Source of the DNA: Gammaproteobacteria bacterium Ga0074134
GTDB taxonomy: Bacteria; Pseudomonadota; Gammaproteobacteria; Ga0077554; Ga007554
Length of the DNA stretch: 64,000 nucleotides
Direction of reading: 5' to 3'
Assembly: GCA_001464965.1 (NCBI GenBank)
Contig: LNEJ01000049.1
Span: 43,199-107,198, forward strand
The stretch's first letter is position 1, and each line of letters begins with the position of its first letter. Below the pieces are notes generated by a model, which was not told the DNA's origin, did no database searches, and saw only the letters and a list, made by a program, of their open reading frames with translations. This document shows positions 17,333 to 25,687 of this stretch, piece after piece. A program made the position numbers and the translations under genes.

Positions 17333-17477
17333 TTAAAATGACTGCACCAGGCCACCGATGCCACCGGCCTGGTTATTGTTCAACAGATCCATGACACCAT
17401 CCAGCAAGCTGGATTGCCCACTGCTTTGGCCAGTCAATTTGCCGATAGCCCCCCGCTATGTTATCGAATAAGCCCAT
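17333..17477 (-). pseudogene. YidB/DUF937-like gene remnant with frameshift
   Basis: On the minus strand GGGAAG precedes an ATG encoding MGLFDNIAG. After a run of six G's the reading continues one frame over as AIGKLTGQSSGQSSLLDGVM and ends LLNNNQAGGIGGLVQSF. This is the N-terminal pattern of YidB/DUF937 proteins (MGLFDxxxG, GGLGGLVxxF). The C-terminal half of the family is missing. It is either a decayed gene or a sequencing indel in the G run plus a truncation. Confidence 0.55.
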
Positions 17478-17732
17478 AATCTTCCCATCCATTGAGCGCT
17501 CAAAACAGCGGTGTAGCCACGAAAACCTCTGTGACATTCAGCGACCTTACCAGTGTAGCCTTTGTCTACAATCATCACCATGCGATTTTTTTCAGGCTTT
17601 TTCCTGCGCTCCGCCAGAAGGTTGATGGCAGCGCCTCCATTTTTGGTAAGCCGCAGGCGCGAAATGGAGTTCGCCGCCATAGCGATTTTGATAGTATTGG
17701 CAGGTGAATAGCCTCTAATCGACATTACAACC

Positions 17733-18140
17733 ATGCCAACCATCAAATTACCACGCCCATTGGTGAATCAATTGCTGCACCAAGCCCAGCTTGCCGCTGA
17801 CAGGGAGATGTGCGGCCTGATCGGCGCACGCGGGGGTAACCCATCACATTGCTACCCGGTTGCCAATGTTGCGTCCTCGCCCCAGGTGCAATATGTCATG
17901 GACCCCAAGGGGCAGATCGACGCCATGCGTCAGATGCGCGAACGCGGCGAGGAATTGTTTGCCATTTACCATTCACACCCGGCTTCCCCGGCGCTGCCAT
18001 CGGCGATGGATATTGACGAGGCGGCGTATCCCGGCGTGCTTTACCTGATTATTTCATTAAACACCAAGGGTGTGCTGGAAATGCGGGGGTTTCGTTTGGC
18101 AGGCCCGGATGTTGCCGAGGTAATGCTCGAATTACAATAA
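17733..18140 (+). CDS. JAMM/MPN+ metallopeptidase family protein
   Basis: 135 residues. The JAMM motif is complete: Glu in REMCGLIGA near residue 25, then YHSHPASPALPSAMDID with two His and Asp as zinc ligands and the catalytic Ser. Bacterial stand-alone JAMM proteins of this size cleave C-terminal extensions from sulfur-carrier (ubiquitin-like) proteins in cysteine or thiamine synthesis. That substrate is inferred, as no ubiquitin-like gene is adjacent. cysK and thiC occur elsewhere in the window. Cytoplasmic. Confidence 0.85.
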   Translation: MPTIKLPRPLVNQLLHQAQLAADREMCGLIGARGGNPSHCYPVANVASSPQVQYVMDPKGQIDAMRQMRERGEELFAIYHSHPASPALPSAMDIDEAAYPGVLYLIISLNTKGVLEMRGFRLAGPDVAEVMLELQ

Positions 18141-18151
18141 TCCTAAAAACC

Positions 18152-19123
18152 TCAGTTCTGTTTTTCCCGTGACTGGAGCACAAGTATATGTTGCAGGGTT
18201 TCCTCATAGCTTGCCAGCAGCGGGCCACCCAGGCTCACGGCACGCCGTGCGGCTTGTTCGGCTTCTTGCAAGCGGCCCTGTTCGGCGAGCACCTGCGCCA
18301 GGTTATTGAAGGCGGGGGCGAGAGCGGGGTTGGCCAGCGTAACTTGCCGGTAGGCCTGTTCCGCGCCGGATAGATCTTTAATCGCATACAGGCTGTTGCC
18401 CAGGCCCATGCGTGCCGCCGCGCTGTCCGGCCAGCGCACCAATGCACTGGCATAGGCGGTTTTGACCTCTTGCCAGCGTTGCAGCCGCTCCAGCCCAGCA
18501 ACGGCCCGCAGATAAGGTATTTCCTCCGCGCTTGCAGGCAGGCGATCTGAGGGCAAGGCAACCATTGCCCAATAGTCACCGCGCCTCCAGGTGCGTTCGA
18601 ACAGCTTGAACGGCACAACATGCCGCCGTTCGCGGCCCGAGCGCAGGATGACCAAATCCTGGCTGAGGTCAAACCCCACCACCACGGCGTAATGCCATTT
18701 GGTATACCAGCTTAACCCCAGGTTCTGTAAAACCAGTACCGGATTGCCCGCCCGGACTTCGGCGAGCAGCGTCTCAAGCCTGGGCTGGATGAGATACGGG
18801 ATACGCCCGGCGCGGCGGGTAGCGGCGAGCAGCTCCACTTGCAGGCTGCCCTGCCGCTCCGGCAGATACACCTGGGGTGCCAACGCTTCGGGGGTGACGC
18901 TAACGCCCGACCAGTTCAGCACCGTGGCCAGCGCAGCCGGGCCGCACTGAAAATCTTCCTGTGGAAAAAAGGGAACGGCGGTCAGCTCCACCGGCGGCCC
19001 GATTACATCGGGCGATTTCCGCAGATGGTCAATTTGCAGGGGCACGCCGCATCCTGTAACGAGCAGCGCCGCTATCAGCCAACAAGCCGCCCGGAGCGCT
19101 CCGGGCGGCTGTATGGTCAGCAT
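18152..19123 (-). CDS. lipoprotein C39-like cysteine peptidase with TPR (PA2778 type)
   Basis: 323 residues. A lipoprotein signal (LLVTGCG) is followed by a C39-like papain fold with catalytic Cys in DFQCGPAALATVL and His in KWHYAVVVGFD. The C-terminal ~120 residues form TPR repeats (AARMGLGNSLYAIKDLSGAEQAYR, PAFNNLAQVLAEQGRLQEAEQAARRA). This layout matches the PA2778 family, nearly always paired with a PA2779-like membrane protein, as it is here 12 bases upstream. It is predicted to be anchored in the cell envelope. The substrate is unknown. Confidence 0.85.
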   Translation of the reverse strand: MLTIQPPGALRAACWLIAALLVTGCGVPLQIDHLRKSPDVIGPPVELTAVPFFPQEDFQCGPAALATVLNWSGVSVTPEALAPQVYLPERQGSLQVELLAATRRAGRIPYLIQPRLETLLAEVRAGNPVLVLQNLGLSWYTKWHYAVVVGFDLSQDLVILRSGRERRHVVPFKLFERTWRRGDYWAMVALPSDRLPASAEEIPYLRAVAGLERLQRWQEVKTAYASALVRWPDSAAARMGLGNSLYAIKDLSGAEQAYRQVTLANPALAPAFNNLAQVLAEQGRLQEAEQAARRAVSLGGPLLASYEETLQHILVLQSREKQN

Positions 19124-19135
19124 GGTGGGAAAGGA

Positions 19136-19540
19136 TTAACGTCTGTGTTTAACAAACGGGAAAATGTTGGTCAGGCCCAGAATATCCGTAATCAGCAGAA
19201 TGATGAAGATAGCGAACAATATGCCCACCACGCTATCACCGCCTGCCGGCAACTGATCCATCTGGCCCGCCAGGGTGCGCATCTCGGCATCGGTGAGGCT
19301 GTTCACGCGCGCCTTGGCCTGCTCCGCATCAACGCCATAAGCCACCAACTGCTCCTGAACGTCCTTTCTTTCCAGCAGTTTCAGAATATGCGCACGATCC
19401 TGCTGCGCCTGCTCGGAACTTACCAGAGATTCGGTACCTACAATGCCAGCCTGAGCGGCGGGCAGCTGAACACCAAGCCAGAGAAAGGCGAGGATCACAA
19501 AGTGACTAATGGGTTTGGCGATGCGACGAAGTTTTTCCAT
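19136..19540 (-). CDS. PA2779-type small membrane protein
   Basis: 134 residues with an N-terminal signal or membrane segment (ISHFVILAFLWLGVQLPAAQA) and a C-terminal transmembrane helix (VVGILFAIFIILLITDILGL) ending FPFVKHRR. The middle contains DRAHILKLLERKDVQEQLVAYGVD, typical of the PA2779 family. It precedes and is co-transcribed with the C39-like peptidase and is presumably its partner or substrate. The function is not known. Confidence 0.85.
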   Translation of the reverse strand: MEKLRRIAKPISHFVILAFLWLGVQLPAAQAGIVGTESLVSSEQAQQDRAHILKLLERKDVQEQLVAYGVDAEQAKARVNSLTDAEMRTLAGQMDQLPAGGDSVVGILFAIFIILLITDILGLTNIFPFVKHRR

Positions 19541-19773
19541 GAAGAGATCTCCTTGGTTTTAGGGTTAGATTAAAAGCCTGCTCTTTTACAAAAGACCTTA
19601 CTCATATCGGCCAATATGTGAATTTATTAAAGAACCTCATATTTCTCAATAGGTATTGTAACGCAGCGATGTCTCGCCGTTGTGCTCTCACCGCAGGTGA
19701 TGGTGGCTGCGTCCGCCCTGGATTCATTTGTTTGACACACCACTGCATTGCGCCCTCCGCCATTTCCAGGATA

Positions 19774-19812
19774 AAAAAGCCCGGCTGATGATGGATCAGC
19801 CGGGCTTTTAGT
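19774..19812. terminator. intrinsic terminator after the ompA-like gene
   Basis: AAAAGCCCGGCTGAT, five-base loop, ATCAGCCGGGCTTTT: a perfect 15-bp stem flanked by A and T runs, so it can work in both directions. It lies 25 bases past the stop of the OmpA-like gene. Confidence 0.9.
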
Positions 19813-19836
19813 CTCAAACCCAAAAATGCCGGACTA

Positions 19837-21177
19837 TTACTTCTGGATGCGCAGCTCTACACGGCGGTTTGCGGAGCGCCCCTCTTCCGTTTTGTTGTCG
19901 GCCACCGGATCTTCCTGACCATAACCCTTGGCGGTCAGGTTCGCGGCATTCACGCCCTTCGACACCAGGTAGTGCATCACGGCCTCGGCGCGCTGCTGCG
20001 ACAATTTCTTGTTCTTGGCAGCAACACCTCGGTTGTCGGTATGTCCAGCCACTTCCGCTTTGATGTCGCTGTGTTTGACCAGGGTTGCAGCGGCTTCATC
20101 CAGGACAGCCAGTGAACCCGGCGTCAGCTGCGCGGAGTTGGTGGAGAACCTTACGCCCTTGAGCTCGATAACACCGGCAATCTCACAACCGTTATCATCC
20201 ACTTTCGCGGCACCTTTGCTGTCCGGGCAGCGGTCTTTGCTATCCACCACGCCGTCGCCATCGCTGTCCAGTTCACAGCCATCGGCATTCACCTTCGCAC
20301 CCGCAGGGGTGTTGGGGCAACGGTCTTTGCTATCCACCACGCCGTCACCGTCACCATCCATCTCGCAGCCGTCGGCATTCACTTTCGCACCCGCAGGGGT
20401 GTTGGGGCAACGGTCTTTGCTGTCCACAACACCATCGCCATCGCTGTCCAGTTCACAGCCGTCGGTGTTCACTTTCGCACCAGCGGGGGTATTGGGACAG
20501 CGGTCCTGGCTGTCGATCACGCCATCACCATCGCTATCCACCGGCGGCTTGGGGGCAGCCGCTGCAACAACAGGAGCCGCGGCAGCTGCCGGCACAACAG
20601 CCTTTGCCTTCGCTCCCAGCGGGATGGACAGACCCAGGTTCAGTATCCAATCGCCAAAACGATTCTGGTTGGCAACACTCTTATCGTCTTTGTCGTAGCG
20701 GTAACGCACATCGGCGCGCAGCGCCAAGGCATCTTCTACCAGACTGGTCATGAATCCCAGGCCGACATTCGCCATGGGATTCGTGCTTTTTTCGCCGGAC
20801 ACGCTGGTTCTGAGCGCGCCAGCGCCCAGTACGGCATAGGGCGCAAAAGCGGCATCCCGGTCAAAGAAATACAGGCCGTCGATGCCCAAGCCACGCTGTT
20901 TGAACTTGTCCGAGCTGTTCTTCATGTCGAGGTCGTCCGCAACCAGATTGGCCTCGATGTTCCACGATTCACTGACCGGTTTGCCAATACCCAACTGAAG
21001 CCCCGGGCTGTTTTTAGCGTCGCGGTCTTTATCAGGCTTGATGTAACTAAGCCCGGGGGCAATATACCAGCGATCATCGACATCGGCCGCCTGGACGTGG
21101 GAGGCCAGCGCAATCGCGCTTAAGGCCAACCCTGATACCAGAGTTTTTTTCACATTTAGTTTCCTTGGGTATCTCAT
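19837..21177 (-). CDS. OmpA-family outer membrane protein with thrombospondin type 3 repeats
   Basis: 446 residues with a good ribosome-binding site (AAAAGGAGCAT). Signal peptide cleavable after SHVQA. Residues ~30-200 form an eight-strand OmpA-like barrel. An alanine/proline linker is followed by four calcium-binding thrombospondin type 3 repeats (DSDGDGVVDSKDRCPNTPAGAK). The last ~110 residues are the OmpA C-terminal peptidoglycan-binding domain (AEVAGHTDNRG, LSQQRAEAVMHYL, NRRVELRI). It links the outer membrane to the cell wall. The repeats are near-identical and could expand or contract. Confidence 0.92.
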   Translation of the reverse strand: MRYPRKLNVKKTLVSGLALSAIALASHVQAADVDDRWYIAPGLSYIKPDKDRDAKNSPGLQLGIGKPVSESWNIEANLVADDLDMKNSSDKFKQRGLGIDGLYFFDRDAAFAPYAVLGAGALRTSVSGEKSTNPMANVGLGFMTSLVEDALALRADVRYRYDKDDKSVANQNRFGDWILNLGLSIPLGAKAKAVVPAAAAAPVVAAAAPKPPVDSDGDGVIDSQDRCPNTPAGAKVNTDGCELDSDGDGVVDSKDRCPNTPAGAKVNADGCEMDGDGDGVVDSKDRCPNTPAGAKVNADGCELDSDGDGVVDSKDRCPDSKGAAKVDDNGCEIAGVIELKGVRFSTNSAQLTPGSLAVLDEAAATLVKHSDIKAEVAGHTDNRGVAAKNKKLSQQRAEAVMHYLVSKGVNAANLTAKGYGQEDPVADNKTEEGRSANRRVELRIQK

Positions 21178-21303
21178 ACGGATGCTCCTTTTCTATGTGG
21201 GGTTGACAAATTCTTGCATTCTTCTTCCGCAGCGAAACAGGTCTGGAATTAACCAGAACGCGGATCATATCATGCTGATGCCGATAGCGTATCAGGTGAA
21301 TCA

Positions 21304-21960
21304 TCAAGCCAGTTTGCGCACGCCTTCAGCGGTGCCTAACAGCAGCACATCGGCAGAGCGGATGGCGAACAGACCATTGGTGACCACGCCCGCGATGTTG
21401 TTCAGCTCCGCTTCCAGCCGCGCCGGCTCCATAATACTCAGGCCATGCACGTCGAGGATAATATTCCCATTGTCTGTCACAAAACCTTCGCGCAGCACAG
21501 GCTTGCCGCCGATCTTGACGATCTCGCGCGCGACATAGCTGCGTGCCATTGGAATTACCTCGATGGGCAGGGGGAACGCGCCCAGCACGTCGACCAGCTT
21601 GGATTCATCGGCTATACAAACGAATTTTCTGCTGGCCGCAGCCACAATCTTCTCGCGCGTCAACGCCCCACCGCCGCCTTTGATAAGCTGCAAATAACGG
21701 TTGGCCTCGTCAGCCCCGTCGACATATACGCCGATTTCATTTACGGAATTCAGGTCGAACACCGGGATGCCATGCCCTTTCAGGCGCTCGGCGGTAGCCA
21801 CCGAGCTTGCGACCGTACCTTCGATCTTGTGCTTGATGCCTGCCAGGGCGTCAATAAAAAAATTGGCGGTGGAGCCGGTGCCCACCCCGACCACAGCGCC
21901 GGCCTCGACATACTCCAGCGCGGCCAGCGCAACCGCCTTTTTCATTTCGTCTTTTGTCAT
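21304..21960 (-). CDS. rpiA: ribose-5-phosphate isomerase A
   Basis: 218 residues, standard length. Conserved blocks: [15 protein letters not shown] (phosphate binding), YVDGADEAN with the substrate-binding Asp residues, [14 protein letters not shown] and [11 protein letters not shown]. The enzyme interconverts ribose-5-phosphate and ribulose-5-phosphate. In an autotroph it serves the regenerative arm of the Calvin cycle that feeds Rubisco. It is not linked to the cbb genes and appears monocistronic. Confidence 0.95.
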   Translation of the reverse strand: MTKDEMKKAVALAALEYVEAGAVVGVGTGSTANFFIDALAGIKHKIEGTVASSVATAERLKGHGIPVFDLNSVNEIGVYVDGADEANRYLQLIKGGGGALTREKIVAAASRKFVCIADESKLVDVLGAFPLPIEVIPMARSYVAREIVKIGGKPVLREGFVTDNGNIILDVHGLSIMEPARLEAELNNIAGVVTNGLFAIRSADVLLLGTAEGVRKLA

Positions 21961-22033
21961 AATCCTTCTCCTCGAACCACACTTTTTTTCAGAATATACA
22001 TCTCTGAAGACAAGATGTCATGCGCTATGATCA

Positions 22034-22615
22034 CTACCACCACGCGGGGCCGGAGCCTTCGTGCGGCACGCTATGGCAGCGTTCGCAGACAAACAGGCTG
22101 AAGGACACCTTGTCGTGGCAACGGCCGCAAAATTCCCCCTTGAGAATTTTTTCCATTGAAATGCGATTGGCGCCGCGCTGCGGAACGAAAATCGCCGAGT
22201 GGCAATTGCTGCACGCAAGCCATTCGGTATGGGCGCGATGCGGAAACCGCACCCAGGGCATTTGCGCGGTATTTTTTAACATGATGTCGAGATCCATCTC
22301 CTGCATGACCTCCTTGCCACCGTACTCATCCCCATCAATGCTCTTGCGGGGATTTATCAGTCCTTGGCGCAGGGTTTTTACCCAATCCACCTCGCCACGC
22401 CGGTCTTTCGGAAAATTGGACAGCGCCTCTGCCGGTTGCTGAAGTTTGGTAATGGCGGGGTTGGCGGGATCACGAATACCGTCTTCGGCCAATGGCGTTA
22501 ATGGCGGCACATTCTTGATGCGCCATCGCTCCTCCGCCACGCCGATGCAACACCATAGCGTTGCCGCGAAAACCATTCCTGCCGTGCCAAATTTCAACCA
22601 TCCACGTTTGTGCAT
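22034..22615 (-). CDS. periplasmic triheme c-type cytochrome
   Basis: 193 residues with an N-terminal signal or anchor segment (FGTAGMVFAATLWCCIGVA). Three CxxCH haem sites are visible: CSNCH, CGRCH and CERCH, all in the last 70 residues. Upstream FPHRAHTEWLACSNCH has extra histidines that can be distal ligands, as in cytochrome c7/c3-type domains. It should carry electrons in the periplasm; the partner is unknown. The ATG overlaps the stop of the GIY-YIG gene (TAATG), so translation is coupled. Confidence 0.82.
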   Translation of the reverse strand: MHKRGWLKFGTAGMVFAATLWCCIGVAEERWRIKNVPPLTPLAEDGIRDPANPAITKLQQPAEALSNFPKDRRGEVDWVKTLRQGLINPRKSIDGDEYGGKEVMQEMDLDIMLKNTAQMPWVRFPHRAHTEWLACSNCHSAIFVPQRGANRISMEKILKGEFCGRCHDKVSFSLFVCERCHSVPHEGSGPAWW

Positions 22616-22878
22616 TATCTTTCACCCGTTGCGATGGACGAACTATCGAGAAAACCTGGCTTCTTCTGCCGGGGCAGCCGCCTGATCTCCCATTCGGCAC
22701 GAGATGCGCTTGAACGATCCGGGTAAGACTTCGCCCCTACCAGCCGCACGGGCGGGTTGCCCCGCGTGTACTTTGCACCCTTGCCGTCAACATGCGCCTG
22801 ATACCGCGCAGCGAGATCATTGGTGATTCCGGCATAGAGTGCGCCGTTGCGACATTCGATCAGATAAAGAAACCACAT
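22615..22878 (-). CDS. GIY-YIG domain protein (UPF0213 type)
   Basis: About 87 residues from MWFLYLIECRNG; the track's longer ORF runs into the neighbouring oxidoreductase gene. LYLIECRNGALYAGITND is the GIY-YIG-like core and AKYTRGNPPVRLVG the second conserved block of the small YhbQ-like family. These proteins are assumed to be DNA-acting but biochemical roles are sparse. It lies between the oxidoreductase and the triheme cytochrome on the same strand. Confidence 0.8.
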   Translation of the reverse strand: MWFLYLIECRNGALYAGITNDLAARYQAHVDGKGAKYTRGNPPVRLVGAKSYPDRSSASRAEWEIRRLPRQKKPGFLDSSSIATGER

Positions 22879-22903
22879 TAATCTTTTCCGGCGCGCTTGA
22901 TCG

Positions 22904-24004
22904 TCAGGCATTCTCAAGAAACGGATAATCCGTATAACCTGCGGCACTGCCCCCATAAAACGTGGAGGGATCAGGTGTGTTGAGCGGCGCGCTACGGGCG
23001 AAACGCAACGGCAAATCAGGATTGGCGAGGAACAACACACCGAAAGCAACCAGGTCCGCCGCACCCGCCGCTAGCGCCGCATTGGCGCGCGCCAGGTCAT
23101 ACCCGGCGTTGGTCATGTATACACCCTTCCAGATGCGTCTCAGCTTGAGCAGATCAAAGGCAGGGCCGGCGGCACCGGGCGCCTCTTTACCTAATTCAGT
23201 CACATGCAGATAGCCCAGCCCAAAGCGATTGAGCTGCTCCACTACATAGCTAAACGTGGCTTCGGGGTTCGAGTCGCGCATGTCATTGAAGGGTTGCAGT
23301 GGCGAGAGGCGGATACCTACACGCTCTGCACCCCACACCGAACACACTGCCTCGGTCACTTCGAGTATCAGGCGCGCACGGTTTTCAATCGGGCCGCCAT
23401 ACGCGTCGGTGCGCTGGTTGCTACCGTCGCGCAGGAATTGATCAAGCAGATAACCGTTGGCACCGTGGATTTCCACGCCATCGAAGCCCGCCGCAAGCGC
23501 ATTGCGCGCACCACTGCGGTATTGCTCGATAATGCCGGGGATCTCGGAAATATCCAGCGCCCTTGGCGTAACAAAATCTTTCGGACCCTCGTAGGTAAAG
23601 GCCTGGCCCTCTGGCCTGATCGCTGACGGCGCCACCGGCAGCACCCCACCTGGCTGAAGCGAGGGATGCGATATGCGCCCCACATGCCAGAGTTGCAGAA
23701 AGATCCTTCCGCCGCGCGCATGTACCGCATCGGTTACATGCCGCCACCCTTCAATCTGTTCCGCGCTATGGATGCCGGGCGTGGCGGGATAACCCACCCC
23801 CTGCGGCGAGATCTGCGTCGCCTCGGTGATGATCAGTCCCGCTGTCGCACGCTGCGCGTAATGCTCCACGTTCAAGGGTTGCGGCACATTGCCCTCGCCC
23901 GCGCGGTTGCGCGTCATCGGAGCCATCGCGATGCGGTTAGGCAGCGTATAGGGTCCAACCTGAACAGGCGTAAAAAGATCAATCTTCTCTGGTGTCGTGC
24001 TCAT
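22904..24004 (-). CDS. old yellow enzyme-family NADH:flavin oxidoreductase
   Basis: 366 residues. The FMN barrel is indicated by APMTRNRAGEGNVP, IITEATQISPQGVGYP, QLWHVGRISHPS, the HGANGYLLDQFL substrate loop with the His-Gly-Ala-Asn pair, and a C-terminal GAADLVAFGVLFLANPDLP phosphate-binding turn. The closest characterised relatives are NemA-like ene-reductases that reduce electrophilic alkenes or nitro compounds. The physiological substrate cannot be told from the sequence. Cytoplasmic; same strand as the GIY-YIG and cytochrome genes, so possibly co-transcribed. Confidence 0.88.
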   Translation of the reverse strand: MSTTPEKIDLFTPVQVGPYTLPNRIAMAPMTRNRAGEGNVPQPLNVEHYAQRATAGLIITEATQISPQGVGYPATPGIHSAEQIEGWRHVTDAVHARGGRIFLQLWHVGRISHPSLQPGGVLPVAPSAIRPEGQAFTYEGPKDFVTPRALDISEIPGIIEQYRSGARNALAAGFDGVEIHGANGYLLDQFLRDGSNQRTDAYGGPIENRARLILEVTEAVCSVWGAERVGIRLSPLQPFNDMRDSNPEATFSYVVEQLNRFGLGYLHVTELGKEAPGAAGPAFDLLKLRRIWKGVYMTNAGYDLARANAALAAGAADLVAFGVLFLANPDLPLRFARSAPLNTPDPSTFYGGSAAGYTDYPFLENA

Positions 24005-24121
24005 ATATCGTATCCCTTTATAGTTGAGTCGCGTTGTTAAACCTAGAGGCGAGGGCCTCTGTCATGATGCTTAATTCTACCTTTTCCATGTGATGAGTGG
24101 TGAATTGTGGTGCGGGTTTGT

Positions 24122-24814
24122 TCAGGCTTTTTTACGCTCAAAGATCATGTCCCATATCCCGTGCCCCAGCCGCTGCCCGCGCCGCTCGAATTTGGTGAGG
24201 GGGCGGTACTCCGGGCGGGGCACGAATTGTTTCTCTCCCGCCACATTGGTGAAATCCTGTGCGGCGTTCATCACTTGCAGCATGTGCCGGGCATAATCCT
24301 CCCAGTCGGTAGCCATGTGGAAACGCCCGCCGGGCTTAAGTTTGCTGGCAACCAGCGCGGCGAAGGCGGGATTGACGATGCGCCGTTTGTGATGGCGACG
24401 TTTGGGCCAAGGGTCGGGGAAGAACAGGTATACGGCGTCCAGGGAGGCGGCGGGCATGCGTTTTTCGAGCAGTTCAACGGCATCGCTGCTGATCACGCGC
24501 ACATTGTTTAATTCCAGCGCGTGCGCCTTTTGCATGAAGCTGCCGACACCGGGGCTATGCACCTCGATGCCGAGATAATCATTCTCCGGATGGGCATGGC
24601 CCATGCCCGCCAGCGCGTCGCCCATACCAAAACCGATCTCCAGATGGCATGGCGCGGCACGCCCAAACAGCGCCTCAAAATCCAGCACATCCGCGTCCTC
24701 ATCCACACCATATTTTTCCCAGAACGTTTCCAACGCCATGCGCTGGGCATCAGTCATGCGGCCTTCACGCAGCACGAAGCTGCGGATGGGGCGGATCTTT
24801 GGGGTGCCGGTCAC
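24122..24814 (-). CDS. trmB: tRNA (guanine-N7-)-methyltransferase
   Basis: About 230 residues from a GTG at 24814 preceded by ACAGGAACAATC; the track's ATG at 24901 lies in the divergent promoter region. The SAM-binding start is CHLEIGFGMGDAL, and the signature YLFFPDPWPKRRHHKRRIV identifies TrmB. FERRGQRLGHGIWDMIFER closes the chain as usual. It makes m7G46 in tRNA. It is divergent from the pteridine reductase gene. Confidence 0.92.
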   Translation of the reverse strand: MTGTPKIRPIRSFVLREGRMTDAQRMALETFWEKYGVDEDADVLDFEALFGRAAPCHLEIGFGMGDALAGMGHAHPENDYLGIEVHSPGVGSFMQKAHALELNNVRVISSDAVELLEKRMPAASLDAVYLFFPDPWPKRRHHKRRIVNPAFAALVASKLKPGGRFHMATDWEDYARHMLQVMNAAQDFTNVAGEKQFVPRPEYRPLTKFERRGQRLGHGIWDMIFERKKA

Positions 24815-24889
24815 GATTGTTCCTGTAAATTTGCCATTTGAGAGGCGCGCCAAGCCTTTAGAAAATCGCGGGCGTAGTATACTTGAAAA

Positions 24890-25648
24890 ATGACTAGCCA
24901 TAATTGTGAAGATTTAACCGGCAAGGTGGCGCTCATCACCGGCGCGGCACATCGCATTGGCGCTGTTACCGCACGCATCTTGCACGAGGCAGGCGCAAAC
25001 CTGGTGCTGCACTATCGCTCATCTTCCGGCACCGCTCACGCGCTTCGGGATGACCTCAACGCCCGCCGCGCGGGTTCGGTGGTGTTGGCGCAGGCCAATC
25101 TGCTGGATACATCCAATCTGCCGCGTCTGGTGCAGCATGCCATGGACACCTGGGGGCGGCTCGATGTGCTGGTGAATAATGCCTCAAGTTTTTACCCCAC
25201 ACCGGTGGGAGGCGTTACTGAGGCACAGTGGGATGACCTGACAGGCACTAACCTCAAGGCACCGTTCTTTCTATCCCAGGCGGCCGCGCCCCATCTTGCG
25301 CATCATCACGGTTGCATCGTCAATATTGTGGATATCCACGCCGACCGCCCCCTCAAGTCGCACCCGGTGTATAGTCTGGCCAAGGCGGGGTTAGTGATGC
25401 TCACCAAGGCTTTGGCGCGCGAGCTTGGCCCCGATGTGCGCGTCAATGCCGTGGCCCCAGGCGCAATCCTGTGGCCGGAAAATAGCATGGCCGAGGAGAC
25501 CAAGCAGCACATCCTCTCCCGCACCGCGCTCAAGCGTCAAGGCCGCCCGGAAGACATCGCCAAAGCCGTGCTGTTCCTGATCCGTGATGCTGCGTACACC
25601 AGCGGGCATGTGCTCACGGTGGACGGCGGACGGTCGCTGAGCATTTAA
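24890..25648 (+). CDS. pteridine reductase, short-chain dehydrogenase
   Basis: 252 residues. NADPH-binding TGAAHRIG, LVNNASSFYPTPVGG, the catalytic Tyr-x3-Lys in HPVYSLAKAGLVML and the APGAILWPEN stretch match FolM/PTR1-type pteridine reductases within the SDR superfamily. The HADRPLKSHP segment after the central strand is also characteristic. The likely reaction is reduction of dihydropteridines or dihydrofolate. Homology is strong but the exact substrate is inferred. Confidence 0.87.
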   Translation: MTSHNCEDLTGKVALITGAAHRIGAVTARILHEAGANLVLHYRSSSGTAHALRDDLNARRAGSVVLAQANLLDTSNLPRLVQHAMDTWGRLDVLVNNASSFYPTPVGGVTEAQWDDLTGTNLKAPFFLSQAAAPHLAHHHGCIVNIVDIHADRPLKSHPVYSLAKAGLVMLTKALARELGPDVRVNAVAPGAILWPENSMAEETKQHILSRTALKRQGRPEDIAKAVLFLIRDAAYTSGHVLTVDGGRSLSI

Positions 25649-25687
25649 CGATCTGTCCATGGCTACCAACAACGAAGGGGATTTTAT

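Noticed and set aside
19602-19823. 73-codon minus ORF between the PA2779-like and ompA-like genes
   Set aside because: It spans a terminator hairpin and has no ribosome-binding site or similarity.
23256-23290. tRNA-like GGTTCGAGTC
   Set aside because: It lies in the coding frame of the OYE gene and no acceptor or anticodon arms can be folded around it.
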